This document shows positions 9,498-19,851 of a stretch of 45,661 bases of DNA, piece by piece. The stretch covers positions 1 through 45,661 of the forward strand of contig CAYQBA010000012.1 of assembly GCA_964415605.1 (NCBI GenBank), given 5' to 3'. The stretch comes from UCB3 sp964415605 (GTDB lineage: Bacteria; Chloroflexota; Anaerolineae; Epilineales; Epilineaceae). A model generated the notes under the pieces. It saw only the letters and a list, made by a program, of their open reading frames with translations. It was not told where the DNA came from and did not search any database. The translations under genes and the position numbers were made by a program. Every line of letters begins with the position of its first letter. The first letter of the stretch is position 1.

Positions 9498-12400
9498 TCA
9501 ATAGACACGCCGGGCGATCGGCAGGTGCACGCGGGCCCGTTCCGGCACCACCTCGGCCCAGGCCGCGAACGCCGTGCCTTCCGCGTCGGTCACCCGCATC
9601 GCGTTCACCACGTGCGCCTGCGCCGAGAACCGAGCCTGGAACCGCAGGCTGACGGCGCCGCTCGGCGCGAGCCGCCCTTCCCAGCGCAGGCTGCGCGAGG
9701 CTCCGTCCCACGCGGGGGCCGCGCCGGCCGATGCCAGCGCCGAGCCCTCGACGTACGTCAACCCGTCGGGGAGCGCGTCGGTGACCGTGATGTCCGCCGC
9801 GCGGGGGCCACCGTTGACGGCGCGTACGTCGAACGTGATCACCGCGCCACCGCGTGCCACCCGCGGAGATGCCCGCAGCGTCGACCGCGACAGGTCGGCG
9901 GCGTCGACGCGCGCGGCGTTCCACACGTCGGCTTGCGGCACGCTGCCGCTGCGCGTGCGGACCGCCGCGTGGGTGGCGACACGGGCGCCCGTGGGCAGCT
10001 GTGACCCCAGACGCAGCGACCACGTCAGCGCCCGCGGCGCGCCAAGCCCCACGCCGCCCCGCCAGCGCGCGGTGTGCGATGCCGGATCGTACGCCCAATC
10101 GGGGCCCAGCGCGGCGCCGCCGACCGTCGCGCCGTCCGGCACGTCCACGTCGACCTCGACGTCCCGAGCATCCACCACGCCCCGGGCGGTCAGCGTCAGC
10201 GTGTAGTGCGCCGTCGATCCGGCCGTCAGCTGAGCCGGCCACCTGGCCATGCCGGCGCCGAGCACCAGGCGGTTGGCGACGGTGCTGGCGCCGAACGACC
10301 GCTCCGCGCCGCCCGCCGTCAGGCGCACGACGTGCCCGACGGCGCGGTTGGCGTCGAGCGCCTGGCCTACTCTGGCCGGCACGGTGAGCCACGCCCAGGC
10401 ATGGGGCGGGTCGAGCACCGTCGTGCGACCCGCGCGCACCAGGTCCGCCGGCACCGCCAGCGTGTGGCCGTCGGGCGCATGTAAGCCCACGAACGCGCCG
10501 CCGACATCCGCCGCCGGGCCGTAGCCCAGGCCGATCCGCCCGCCCGCCATCAGCTCGGCCGTGATCCCGGCCGCGGGGTTGCCGGCCGCGTCGGGCCAGG
10601 CGATGATGGTGCGATCGCCCAGGCGGCGAATCGACGGGGCGGCGGCCGCCGCCCCTGGCGATCCATCCGGCCGCCAGCGCACCGCGATCGAAGGCGCGTT
10701 GGGACCGTCCGGATCAGGGCCGCGAGCGGCTCCTGGCGGCTCGGGAGCGGTGAAGCCGATAAGACCGTCGGTCAGCCAGGCCTCGGTGTAGACGTCGCCG
10801 TAAAATGGGAATGCCAGCCCCAGCCGCACGGGATCGCGCCGCGCCGTGCCCGGGTCCGCCGGCGGGACCGGCTGGCCCGGCGCGGGGGCGACCGCCGGGT
10901 CGCCGAGGCGCGGCGCGTACTCCGTCCCGTTGGCTGGGGGGACGCGCACGCGCCACGTCAGCGTTCCGGGATCCAACTGCCACGCACCACTGCCGGCTCG
11001 GATGGCCTCGCCCAGGGGGGTCAGCGTCGGGGCGAGGCTGTCCACCGCCTCGACCTCGGCCGGCGCGTCGCCGTGGTTGGCCACGAGGAGGGTCGCGCTG
11101 ATCACGCCGCCCGATCGGGGCGCCGCCGGCCACAACACGATCCGCGACGTGTCGATGACGGCGCGCCGCACATCGACGGACCACACGGCGGTGCGCACGA
11201 TGGTGGGCGGCGACCAGCCGTCGGTGACGGCGGCGATCAGCGCGCGCGGGCCGGGGGCAGCGTCGCGCGCGACCCGCAGGCGTACGTTCACGTCGCGTGT
11301 GGCGCCCGGCTCGACGGTGCCGGACCACGCGAACGATGCCAGCTCGTCCGGTGCTCCAGCCCCATCCACCGAGATCCCGGCCGGCAGGGGCATCGACGCT
11401 CGGGCTTGCGCAGCGACGGGGCCGACGTTGATCAGGCGCAGCGTCGCCGAGAGCGGCGCGCCCGCGACCGCGGTCGACGGCGCGTCGGCGAAGTGCGTCG
11501 CGCCGAGGTCCGGGCCGCCGATGAGGATGGTCGCGGTGCGGGTGACCACCTGGTCGATGCCGTCGTTGAGCGTGGCGGTGAGCACGTGCGTGGCCCCGCG
11601 CACGTCGGCGATCCGGCCCGCGAAGCCCACGGCGATGGGCGATCCCGGCGCCACGTCGCCCGACCACTCGACCCGCCGCAGGGTGCCATCGGCCCACGCG
11701 GCGGCTCCGGCCGATGCGGCGAGGGTCCCGGAGATCGGTGTGATCCCGTTCGGCAGCGTGAGCCGGGCACCGGCGCCGCCCGCGACGACCGGCCCCGCGT
11801 TCGCGATCCGGAGCGTGACCGTGACCGGCCCGCCGATCGATCGCCGCGGCGGCACGATCGTGACGGAGGATGGGTCGAGCGCGGGCGCCAAGGGCTGCAC
11901 GCCGGCCGAGGCCGCTGCGCGGTGGGCGTCCGCGGTGAGGGTGGCCGTGATGGCGAGGCGACCTGGGCCCCGGCGCTGCCCGGACAGGCGGGCGTCGATC
12001 GCCCAGCGGCGTGCCTCGTTGGCCCCGAGCGGGCCCGACCACGCCACGGAGCCGCGCGGGCCCTCCATCCAGCCCTGGCCTGCCGCCAGCACGATCCCGG
12101 GCGCCGGGGCCACGTCGACGGCCACCGGACCGGCAGAGCGGCCGCCGCGCGCGGCGACATCCACCGTGAATGCCGCACCGGGTGCCACTGCGGCCGGTGC
12201 GGTCTCGATCGCCACCGACGGCGGCTCCAGCCAGCCGATCAGCCGGTCGAACAGGCGCGCCAGGGCGGCGCGGCCCCCCGCGCTCTCCGGGCCGAAAGAC
12301 AGGTACACCCGCCGCCCATCGGCGTCGGCCGTGGCCAGCCCCGCGAGCTGCCCGTCAGGGAAGGCCAGCAGCGGCTGCACCGTGCCCGGGGCGGCCTCCG

Positions 12401-14954
12401 GGGCCGGGGCCACCGCGTCGGGCAGCACGCCCCGCCGCCCCTTCTCGGCACCGCCCGGCCAGGCGAGGCCCAGGCTCAGCCCCGCCAGCGGCCCCATTCC
12501 GGCGACCCGAAGGTCGCCCCCCGCCACGTCGCTGACCAGCGCGGCGCCGAGGATGCGGCGGTAGAACTCCGGCGCGAGGCCTGCCCGCCGCGGCGTGGCG
12601 GCATCGAAGGCGCCGACGTCTTGACCCGTCAGCAGCAAGCGCCCGCCTTGCGCGACATAGGCGGTCAAGGCGTTCGTGGCCGCCTTGTCGCCGCGAAGCA
12701 GGTCGAGCCGACCGGGAGAGTTGTAGCCATGAGACCAGATGACGACGTCGAACGCGGCAAGCTCGGCCGCGGTCGGCAGCGCGGCCACCCGATCGACGGC
12801 CCACCCCGCGTGCGGGTAGCCGGCGTCATCGAGGGCGCGGCGGATATAGGGGCCGATCCGCTCCTCGTCCCACGCATCGGCGTCGACGAACAGGATCCGC
12901 GGGGCCGCCGGCAATACGACGTCGAGCGTGATGACCGCACCAGGGGCGGCCGTCAGCGTGCGGGTGACGGCTTGATGCGCGTCCGCCGCGAACCGCAGCG
13001 TGTGGAGCCCTTCGGGCAGCGCGATCGCGTAGCGGCCGTCGGGATCGGCGGAGACGTCGATGCCCACCGCGCCCGCCACCTCGACGCGCGCATGCCGGGC
13101 CGATCCGCCCGCCGTCGACGTGATCATCCCGCCGACGACCGCGGCCGGCGCCGCCGGCAGCGGGACGTCGACGGCCAGCCGCTCGTCGCGGCGGATCTCG
13201 ACAGACAGCATGCGCGACTGGTGGCCAAACGCTGACACCGCGATCCGCCACGTGCCCGCGGGCAGCGCGATGTCGAACCAGCCCTCGCCATCGGTTGTCG
13301 CCGACCACGGCGCCGCGGCCGGGCGCACGCCCTCGGCCGCGACGACGGCACCCGCGATGGGGTCCCCGTCCACATCGACGACACGGCCGGCCAGTCGACC
13401 GGCGCCGAGCGCGAGGGTGGCCGCGCCGTACACGTCGAGCGCGCCCCAGCCGGTGTCGGCATCCGGTCCCGGCGGCCCCACGTCGCGCGCTCCGGCTCGC
13501 AGGAACGCCGCCAGGTCGGCGGGCGTGAGCGACGGCTCCAGGCCGAGCAGCACGGCGGCGGCGCCGGCGGCATGCGGCGCCGCCATGCTGGTGCCATCGA
13601 AGACGGCAGTGCCCCCGCCCGGCCACGTCGACACCACGTCGACACCAGGGGCCACCAGGTCCGGCTTGACGCCGCCGTGGAAGCCTGGGCCGCGGCGTGA
13701 CCGCCACCACGGCAGCCCGCGGCCATCCACGGCCCCGATGGCGAGGGTCAGGGGATGGCCCGCCGGCGCCAGCACGGTATCCCAGCCGCCCCCGGCATCG
13801 ACGTTGCCGGCCGCGAAGACGGCGAGGATGCCGGCGGCGCGCCAGGTCTCGACGACGGTGTCGAACAGCGGGTCGGCGCCGTTGTCGAGGCCCCAACTGC
13901 CGTTGACGACGTCGGGCGCGAGGTCCGGGCGGGGAACCGTGCCGTCCAGCCGCGTCGGCGCCAGCATCCACTGCGCCGCCCGCAAGAGCACGGCATCCGT
14001 CGAATCCCCGTCGCCGTCGAACGCCTCAGCGGCGATCCAGCGCGCGCCCGGCGCCACGCCGTAGGCCACGTCGCCGAGGCGACCGGTGACAAGGCCCGTG
14101 ACATGCGTGCCGTGCCCGTTCAGGTCGACGGGCTCGGGCGATCCCCGCGGCGACGTGAGGTCGATCCAATGGTGGTGGTGGCCACCCGGGCGACCGCGAT
14201 ACTGCGTTGCCAGGGCCGGGTGTCGCCAGTCCGCGCCGGTGTCGATGACACCGACCGTCGCCCCGACGCCCGTGGCCCCGAGCTCGCGCCACGCGCGCGG
14301 CGCACTGACAGCCTCGAGGTTCCAGCCGCTTGGCTGGGGATCGAGCTCGGTGCCAGATCGTCCCGCCGGGCGGGCGCCCGACGCATCGATGTGGTGTTCC
14401 CGGTCGGCCTGGATCGCGACCACGCCCGGGGCGCGCGCCAGCGCCTCGATCGCCGCGCGGCCGCCGGTGACCGCCACCACCCCGAATGCCGGGAAGCGCT
14501 CCACCGCGGACACCGCACCCGAGCGCGCGAGGTCGCTTAGCAGGCCATCGAGCGCGCCCGCGCGGGTGTCCCCCATACGTTGGAGGCGCCGCGTGGCTTC
14601 GACACGGGCGCCGCGATCGCGGGGCGGCGGACCGCCGACGGTCCTGGCGGGCGGGGCGAGCCGGACGATGAACCGCACCGGGCCGGAGGCTGCCGCCGAT
14701 CGGACGACCGCCAGCCCATCCACCGGATCACGCGGCGAGCCGTGCGTGGGGCGCCCGACCACGCCCGATCCCGGAGGCGCGGGCACGGCACGTGCGATCG
14801 CGACCTGGGCGCCCGCCGGGCGCGGCATGACGGGCGGTGACGCGACCCAGACGCACGCACCGAGCCCGACGACGGCCGTGCGGACGACGCGTCCCGCGAC
14901 GGCGCACGCGCGGATCGTCGCCGTTGCACCCGTGCGCGCCGGGCGACCTGTCAT
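9498..14954 (-). CDS. Giant secreted subtilisin-like (S8) serine protease with DUF11 repeats and YLP-type tail
   Basis: A protein of 1,818 residues. A signal-like segment (about 20-50, ending PRPAGAQ) is followed by an I9-like propeptide (about 90-185) and an S8 catalytic domain with D238 (GVIDTG), H281 (NGHGTH), N384 (AAGN) and S456 (GTSMAAPH), so it should be active. Then come two carboxypeptidase-regulatory-like beta domains (from LAGRVVDVDGDPIAGA) and a Rossmann/GATase-like region (ILFVDADAWDEER ... GGRLLLTGQDVGAF). Many DUF11-type repeats follow, ending in VHLPIARRVY. ATG 14954 is preferred to TTG 14990, which would lie against the terminator hairpin. Likely an extracellular or surface-held protease. 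Its own promoter is not obvious; read-through from the LPPTG gene is possible. Confidence 0.9.
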   Translation of the reverse strand: MTGRPARTGATATIRACAVAGRVVRTAVVGLGACVWVASPPVMPRPAGAQVAIARAVPAPPGSGVVGRPTHGSPRDPVDGLAVVRSAAASGPVRFIVRLAPPARTVGGPPPRDRGARVEATRRLQRMGDTRAGALDGLLSDLARSGAVSAVERFPAFGVVAVTGGRAAIEALARAPGVVAIQADREHHIDASGARPAGRSGTELDPQPSGWNLEAVSAPRAWRELGATGVGATVGVIDTGADWRHPALATQYRGRPGGHHHHWIDLTSPRGSPEPVDLNGHGTHVTGLVTGRLGDVAYGVAPGARWIAAEAFDGDGDSTDAVLLRAAQWMLAPTRLDGTVPRPDLAPDVVNGSWGLDNGADPLFDTVVETWRAAGILAVFAAGNVDAGGGWDTVLAPAGHPLTLAIGAVDGRGLPWWRSRRGPGFHGGVKPDLVAPGVDVVSTWPGGGTAVFDGTSMAAPHAAGAAAVLLGLEPSLTPADLAAFLRAGARDVGPPGPDADTGWGALDVYGAATLALGAGRLAGRVVDVDGDPIAGAVVAAEGVRPAAAPWSATTDGEGWFDIALPAGTWRIAVSAFGHQSRMLSVEIRRDERLAVDVPLPAAPAAVVGGMITSTAGGSARHARVEVAGAVGIDVSADPDGRYAIALPEGLHTLRFAADAHQAVTRTLTAAPGAVITLDVVLPAAPRILFVDADAWDEERIGPYIRRALDDAGYPHAGWAVDRVAALPTAAELAAFDVVIWSHGYNSPGRLDLLRGDKAATNALTAYVAQGGRLLLTGQDVGAFDAATPRRAGLAPEFYRRILGAALVSDVAGGDLRVAGMGPLAGLSLGLAWPGGAEKGRRGVLPDAVAPAPEAAPGTVQPLLAFPDGQLAGLATADADGRRVYLSFGPESAGGRAALARLFDRLIGWLEPPSVAIETAPAAVAPGAAFTVDVAARGGRSAGPVAVDVAPAPGIVLAAGQGWMEGPRGSVAWSGPLGANEARRWAIDARLSGQRRGPGRLAITATLTADAHRAAASAGVQPLAPALDPSSVTIVPPRRSIGGPVTVTLRIANAGPVVAGGAGARLTLPNGITPISGTLAASAGAAAWADGTLRRVEWSGDVAPGSPIAVGFAGRIADVRGATHVLTATLNDGIDQVVTRTATILIGGPDLGATHFADAPSTAVAGAPLSATLRLINVGPVAAQARASMPLPAGISVDGAGAPDELASFAWSGTVEPGATRDVNVRLRVARDAAPGPRALIAAVTDGWSPPTIVRTAVWSVDVRRAVIDTSRIVLWPAAPRSGGVISATLLVANHGDAPAEVEAVDSLAPTLTPLGEAIRAGSGAWQLDPGTLTWRVRVPPANGTEYAPRLGDPAVAPAPGQPVPPADPGTARRDPVRLGLAFPFYGDVYTEAWLTDGLIGFTAPEPPGAARGPDPDGPNAPSIAVRWRPDGSPGAAAAAPSIRRLGDRTIIAWPDAAGNPAAGITAELMAGGRIGLGYGPAADVGGAFVGLHAPDGHTLAVPADLVRAGRTTVLDPPHAWAWLTVPARVGQALDANRAVGHVVRLTAGGAERSFGASTVANRLVLGAGMARWPAQLTAGSTAHYTLTLTARGVVDARDVEVDVDVPDGATVGGAALGPDWAYDPASHTARWRGGVGLGAPRALTWSLRLGSQLPTGARVATHAAVRTRSGSVPQADVWNAARVDAADLSRSTLRASPRVARGGAVITFDVRAVNGGPRAADITVTDALPDGLTYVEGSALASAGAAPAWDGASRSLRWEGRLAPSGAVSLRFQARFSAQAHVVNAMRVTDAEGTAFAAWAEVVPERARVHLPIARRVY

Positions 14955-14991
14955 CGGTGACTGCCGGTCAGACACTGGCGCGACGAACAAA

Positions 14992-15025
14992 CCCCTCGCG
15001 CCAGCCCGGGGGCCGACGCGAGGGG
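14992..15025 (-). terminator. Intrinsic terminator after the LPPTG protein gene
   Basis: On the minus strand CCCCTCGCG (15025-15017) pairs perfectly with CGCGAGGGG (15000-14992) around a 16-nt loop, and is followed at once by TTTGTTC. It lies 26 bp after the stop of the LPPTG gene and just before the subtilase start, separating the two transcripts or limiting read-through. Confidence 0.75.
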
Positions 15026-15050
15026 TGGGAGGATCGAACGGGCAGGCGCG

Positions 15051-16127
15051 TTAGTGCTGGCGGGCGCGCCGGCGCTCGAAGGAATAGCCGACCACGGCGA
15101 CCGCGCCGAGCACGGCGGCGATGGCGCCGAGCAGGCCGGATGTCGGCAGATCCGCCACGCCCGTCGGCGGGAGGCGCCTGACGCGGTGCGCCTCGGAAGG
15201 CGCGGCGCCCGTGCGCACCAAGCCGAAGTCGATGCCCATGACCGTGTCACCGTTCACCTTGACCTTGTACAGCGCCGGCGTCGTGATCTTCCACTCCGGG
15301 CCGGTCTGAACGAAGACATCGTATTCGCCCGCGCCGAGGCCGTCAAAGCTGAACTGGCCCGTGCCGCTGCTGACCTGGTACAGGTCCAGCCCGCCGCCGC
15401 GCAGGTGCACGCCCACGCCGCTCATGCCCGGCTCGGACGGGCCGAGGCTGCCGTCCTGGTTCTGATCGCCGAAGACCAGGCCCTTGATCGAGCCGAGGCG
15501 CTCGGTGGTGGCGCGGTGCTCGTCGTCATCGTCGTCCTTATCCTCGCCGCCCGGCTTGGCGGTTGGCTTGGGGGTCGCGCCCGAAGGCGGTGTCACCGTA
15601 GGCTCTTCGCCCGTGGGCGTCTCGGTGGCCTGCGCCTGGCAGCCCTTCCAGAAGTGGAAGTCCTCGCGCGTCGAGCCGAGCTGGAAGTCATCGATCGTCA
15701 GCGTGCGCGAGGCGGACTCGTTGGGGCAGAGCTGCCAGCCGTCGGGCGCCTGCACCAGCTCGAGCGTGTACTCCTCGCCCTCGAGCAGCTCCGGGACCTC
15801 GATCTGCGCGCGCTGCAGGTTGGCTAGCGCCTCGGTGAAGCCGCTGGCGATCTCGGTGCCGCCCTGGTCCTTCACGATGAACTCGAGCTCGGGGAGCGGG
15901 TTGTCGGTGGCGAAGGCTTCGTCGTCGGCGCCGAACTCGCCGTCGCAGCCGGGGCAGTTGGCATCGCTGCCGCCGGCGACATCCACGAAGCCGATGGCGA
16001 AGATCGTGAGCGGGTTCTCTTGCGCCCGCACGGTCGAGTGGGTCGGCGCGAACAGGGCGGCCGCTCCCGCGACGAGCACGGCCGCTGCCAGCACTGCTCG
16101 CCATCGCAACGAAAGCATCGTCTGCAT
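15051..16127 (-). CDS. Secreted SdrD_B-domain surface protein with C-terminal LPPTG sortase-type signal
   Basis: A 358-residue exported protein. The N-terminal signal peptide (hydrophobic run AVLAAAVLVAGAAALFA) probably ends near STVRAQ. A first domain (about 38-145) contains a CPGCDGEFGADDE segment and further Cys residues. A Thr/Pro-rich linker with an acidic EDKDDDDDEHR patch follows. Next is an SdrD_B/Cna_B-like domain beginning SIKGLVFGDQNQDGSLGPSEPG. The last 40 residues are LPPTG (319-323), a hydrophobic span and the basic end FERRRARQH, the three-part layout of a sortase substrate. The start at ATG 16127 has AAGGA ten bases upstream (near 16138-16142). Its promoter lies about 245 nt upstream and its terminator at 14992-15025, so it is probably monocistronic. 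No sortase gene is in the window. Confidence 0.85.
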   Translation of the reverse strand: MQTMLSLRWRAVLAAAVLVAGAAALFAPTHSTVRAQENPLTIFAIGFVDVAGGSDANCPGCDGEFGADDEAFATDNPLPELEFIVKDQGGTEIASGFTEALANLQRAQIEVPELLEGEEYTLELVQAPDGWQLCPNESASRTLTIDDFQLGSTREDFHFWKGCQAQATETPTGEEPTVTPPSGATPKPTAKPGGEDKDDDDDEHRATTERLGSIKGLVFGDQNQDGSLGPSEPGMSGVGVHLRGGGLDLYQVSSGTGQFSFDGLGAGEYDVFVQTGPEWKITTPALYKVKVNGDTVMGIDFGLVRTGAAPSEAHRVRRLPPTGVADLPTSGLLGAIAAVLGAVAVVGYSFERRRARQH

Positions 16128-16358
16128 CTTCAAGCTGTCCTTTCCATGCGTGATCAGGATTCGTCGGGTCAGGCGAGGTCCGCCACCCACGCCAGGGTCG
16201 TGCCCTAGGTTTCCACATTGGGGCCGCGCCGATCACCGGCGGGCCGTTCTCCAGCGGCTGCGCCTGGCCTGGGGCCTTGGGCAACCCTTGCGACCACGGT
16301 CAAGCTGTTGAGGCCATGGCCACCTTGACAGGGGATCCCTCCCGAGGATGGGATCGGA

Positions 16359-16400
16359 GGCGGTTATGAATGCGTTATTATTATGCACAAAATAACCGCC
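16359..16400. promoter_or_regulatory. 9-bp inverted repeat overlapping the promoter (candidate operator)
   Basis: GGCGGTTAT (16359-16367) and ATAACCGCC (16392-16400) are perfect inverted copies 24 bp apart. One arm lies in the promoter spacer and the other just past the predicted start point, so a bound dimer would block transcription. Related copies occur at 16484-16493 (AAAATAACCG, the same ten bases as 16389-16398) and 16531-16537 (CGGTTAC). Confidence 0.5.
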
Positions 16401-16408
16401 GCCGTCAA
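16380..16408 (-). promoter_or_regulatory. Sigma-70-type promoter for the LPPTG protein gene
   Basis: On the minus strand TTGACG (16408-16403), a 17-bp spacer and CATAAT (16385-16380) form a near-consensus promoter. The start point should be near 16373. Confidence 0.7.
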
Positions 16409-16613
16409 GTCCCCGCGTGAAATTGGTCCAGGCTTTCCCGGAATGGCCCTCGGGTGGAGGGCGAGAGACCTCCCGCCAACGGAAAAATAACCGACCGCAT
16501 TCTAGACCCAAGACGGCCAGTAGGGCAAATCGGTTACGCGGGAGTTAATCTCCTCGCCCTTGAATTGCCCGCCGCGGGGGATTTGGAGCGGCCTGCGGGG
16601 CCGTGAGCCGGGT

Positions 16614-17210
16614 TCAGTCGCGGGGGCGCGGCACCTGATACAGCCAGGGATACTGTTCGCGGGGGAAGGCAGCCGCCAGCCCGGCCGGGCCACAGTACGG
16701 ACCGGGCACCAGCTGGTCGTCCATCCGGCGATCGAAGTCCGCCAGGCGCGCCACCGCGGCAGCCACGTCGACGTGCCGCGCCGCCGCTTCGGCCGCGAGA
16801 TGGATGATCCGGGACCGCTTGCGCGCCTCGGTGGCATGGCTGGCCGGACCGCCCGCTTCCCCGGCCGCGAGGTCGTCGAGGTAGGCCCCCCAGGTGTCCA
16901 CGAGGCTCTTGATCTCGCGCGCGAGGTGGCGGCCATAGGCGTCGGCGTGGAGCGTTCGGGCCGCGCGCAGGTCGTCTTCGCTCCGCCCCAGGGTGGCGAT
17001 CTCGTCCGGCGACAGTTCGGCTTCGCGCAGGCGAAGCTCCCGCAAGAGGTCGAGCACGAACCCGATGCTGATCGCCGGCCGGTAGGCCGTGCCGCCGACG
17101 TTGACGTAGATCGGCAGGGTGAGGTCGGACCGATCGAGGAGGGCCGGCAGCCGCGCCACGGCCGCCCCCAAGATCTGGAGGTCGATGTGCGGGTTTTGGC
17201 TGAGGATCAT
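16614..17210 (-). CDS. Unknown protein translationally coupled to pyrG
   Basis: A 198-residue protein that I do not recognise. Its ATG (17210) lies 7 nt after the pyrG stop with no Shine-Dalgarno site, so it is probably translated by coupling from pyrG. It looks soluble and mostly helical. It opens with MILSQNPHIDLQILG, has a short beta-like part (LPIYVNVGGTAYRPAISIG), then long helices rich in Ala, Arg and Glu, and ends in an aromatic, Pro-rich tail (PREQYPWLYQVPRPRD). No metal-binding or nucleotide-binding motif is evident. A longer in-frame start inside pyrG (17267) is unlikely. Position suggests a role tied to pyrimidine or surface-sugar nucleotide metabolism, but that is context only. 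Confidence 0.7.
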   Translation of the reverse strand: MILSQNPHIDLQILGAAVARLPALLDRSDLTLPIYVNVGGTAYRPAISIGFVLDLLRELRLREAELSPDEIATLGRSEDDLRAARTLHADAYGRHLAREIKSLVDTWGAYLDDLAAGEAGGPASHATEARKRSRIIHLAAEAAARHVDVAAAVARLADFDRRMDDQLVPGPYCGPAGLAAAFPREQYPWLYQVPRPRD

Positions 17211-17217
17211 GGCCGGT

Positions 17218-18927
<1,710 letters not shown>

Positions 18928-19057
18928 ACGGTTCTCCTGGCACGCGAAGAGCGGGTTGGCCGGCGATGGTCGCCGCCGGGCACGGCGACCGCGGCCGCCA
19001 CGCCAAATGCCCCGGCCGGGCGTGGGGGCGCCGGTGGGCTTGGAGTCGGGCCGCCGT

Positions 19058-19066
19058 ATTGTATCA
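19058..19066 (-). promoter_or_regulatory. Extended -10 element, probable pyrG promoter
   Basis: TGATACAAT on the minus strand (TG-n-TACAAT) lies about 130 bp upstream of the pyrG GTG. The start point would be near 19051. No clear -35 is seen. Confidence 0.45.
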
Positions 19067-19120
19067 CGGGCCGGGAGCGCCTGCGAGCGGCCGGGTCGTG
19101 CCGGCGCCCGCCGCCGGGGG

Positions 19121-19129
19121 TGCTATACT
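19121..19129 (+). promoter_or_regulatory. Extended -10 element, probable leaderless start of the TetR gene
   Basis: TGCTATACT (TG-n-TATACT) is followed by seven bases and then ATG 19137. Transcription should begin at or next to the start codon, and there is no Shine-Dalgarno site. Confidence 0.55.
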
Positions 19130-19136
19130 GCCCGAC

Positions 19137-19805
19137 ATGGACGATGGAGTCGCGCCGCGCCGCGCCCCCCGGCAGGCCCGGGGTCGGGCGCGGGTGGAGC
19201 GGATCCTGGCCGCGGCAGCCGAGCTCTTCGGGACGGTGGGCTACGAGGCCACGACGACGAACGCCATCGCCGAGCGGGCCCGGACGTCGATCGGCTCGAT
19301 CTACCAGTTCTTCCCCAACAAGCAGGCCATCCTACAGGCGCTGGCCGATCGCTATCTGGCCGACCTGCGCCCGCTCATCGACGTCATCCTCGCGGATGAC
19401 GCGGCGACGGACCCGCTGCCCGAGGTCGTCGACCGCCTGATCGACGCCCTCGCCGCCTTTCACGCCACCCGGCCAGCCTTCGTCCACGTCTTCCACCGCT
19501 CGCTGGGCTCGGCCGAGCTCGCCGCCTCGGCCGAGGACCTCAACGTGGCGATCGTGGACCGGCTGCGCGGCGTGCTCATGGCGCGCGATCCGGGCCTGGC
19601 GGCGCCGCACGCCGACCTCGTCGCCGCCGTCAGCGTAGAGGTCGTCAAGGCGATGCTGGCGCTGGCGGCGTCGGCGCCCGGGAACGCCGTTTTCCAGAAG
19701 CACGTCATGGTCGAAACCAAGCGGCTGTTGGTGCGCTACCTCCAGCCGGGGACGGGCGATGGCCCGGCGGCCGTTCCGATTGCCGGTGGCCCGGCAATGG
19801 GTTAA
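19137..19805 (+). CDS. TetR/AcrR-family transcriptional regulator
   Basis: A 222-residue repressor-type protein. The N-terminal DNA-binding domain reads RILAAAAELFGTVGYEATTTNAIAER, followed by the recognition-helix region TSIGSIYQFFPNKQAIL (about 30-70), which is the classic TetR signature. The C-terminal 150 residues form the helical ligand/dimer domain (for example DLVAAVSVEVVKAMLALAA). An upstream in-frame start at 18966 would add an Arg/Gly-rich tail and is rejected; ATG 19137 follows a -10 element by seven bases. The gene is divergent from pyrG and 46 bp upstream of the FG-GAP protein gene, so it may control itself, pyrG or that protein. Ligand and target are unknown. Confidence 0.9.
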   Translation: MDDGVAPRRAPRQARGRARVERILAAAAELFGTVGYEATTTNAIAERARTSIGSIYQFFPNKQAILQALADRYLADLRPLIDVILADDAATDPLPEVVDRLIDALAAFHATRPAFVHVFHRSLGSAELAASAEDLNVAIVDRLRGVLMARDPGLAAPHADLVAAVSVEVVKAMLALAASAPGNAVFQKHVMVETKRLLVRYLQPGTGDGPAAVPIAGGPAMG

Positions 19806-19851
19806 TCTCCGGGCGCTGCGTTGACGTGGACGATCTTCAAGGAGGTGTGGT

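Larger units (their letters stand above)
16128..16613. other. Regulatory region and long structured leader of the LPPTG gene
   Basis: These 486 bp hold the minus-strand promoter (16380-16408), its inverted repeat, and a leader of about 245 nt. In the leader, GTCAAG (16299-16304) and CTTGAC (16324-16329) enclose the palindrome GGCCATGGCC (16312-16321), giving a hairpin. A six-codon open frame including stop (ATG 16317 to TGA 16300) sits in it. The part upstream of the promoter is locally AT-richer and repeats the AAAATAACCG element at 16484-16493. A minus-strand open frame through 16233-16511 runs across the promoter and is not believable. I recognise no known riboswitch. Confidence 0.5.

Noticed and set aside
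16233..16511. 92-codon minus-strand frame upstream of the LPPTG gene
   Set aside because: It reads through the promoter and inverted repeat, has no ribosome-binding site and no recognisable composition.
18968..18990. 8-bp perfect hairpin in the pyrG leader as a transcription attenuator
   Set aside because: No U-run, no antiterminator partner and no initial C/G-run at the predicted start were seen, so only a hairpin can be claimed.
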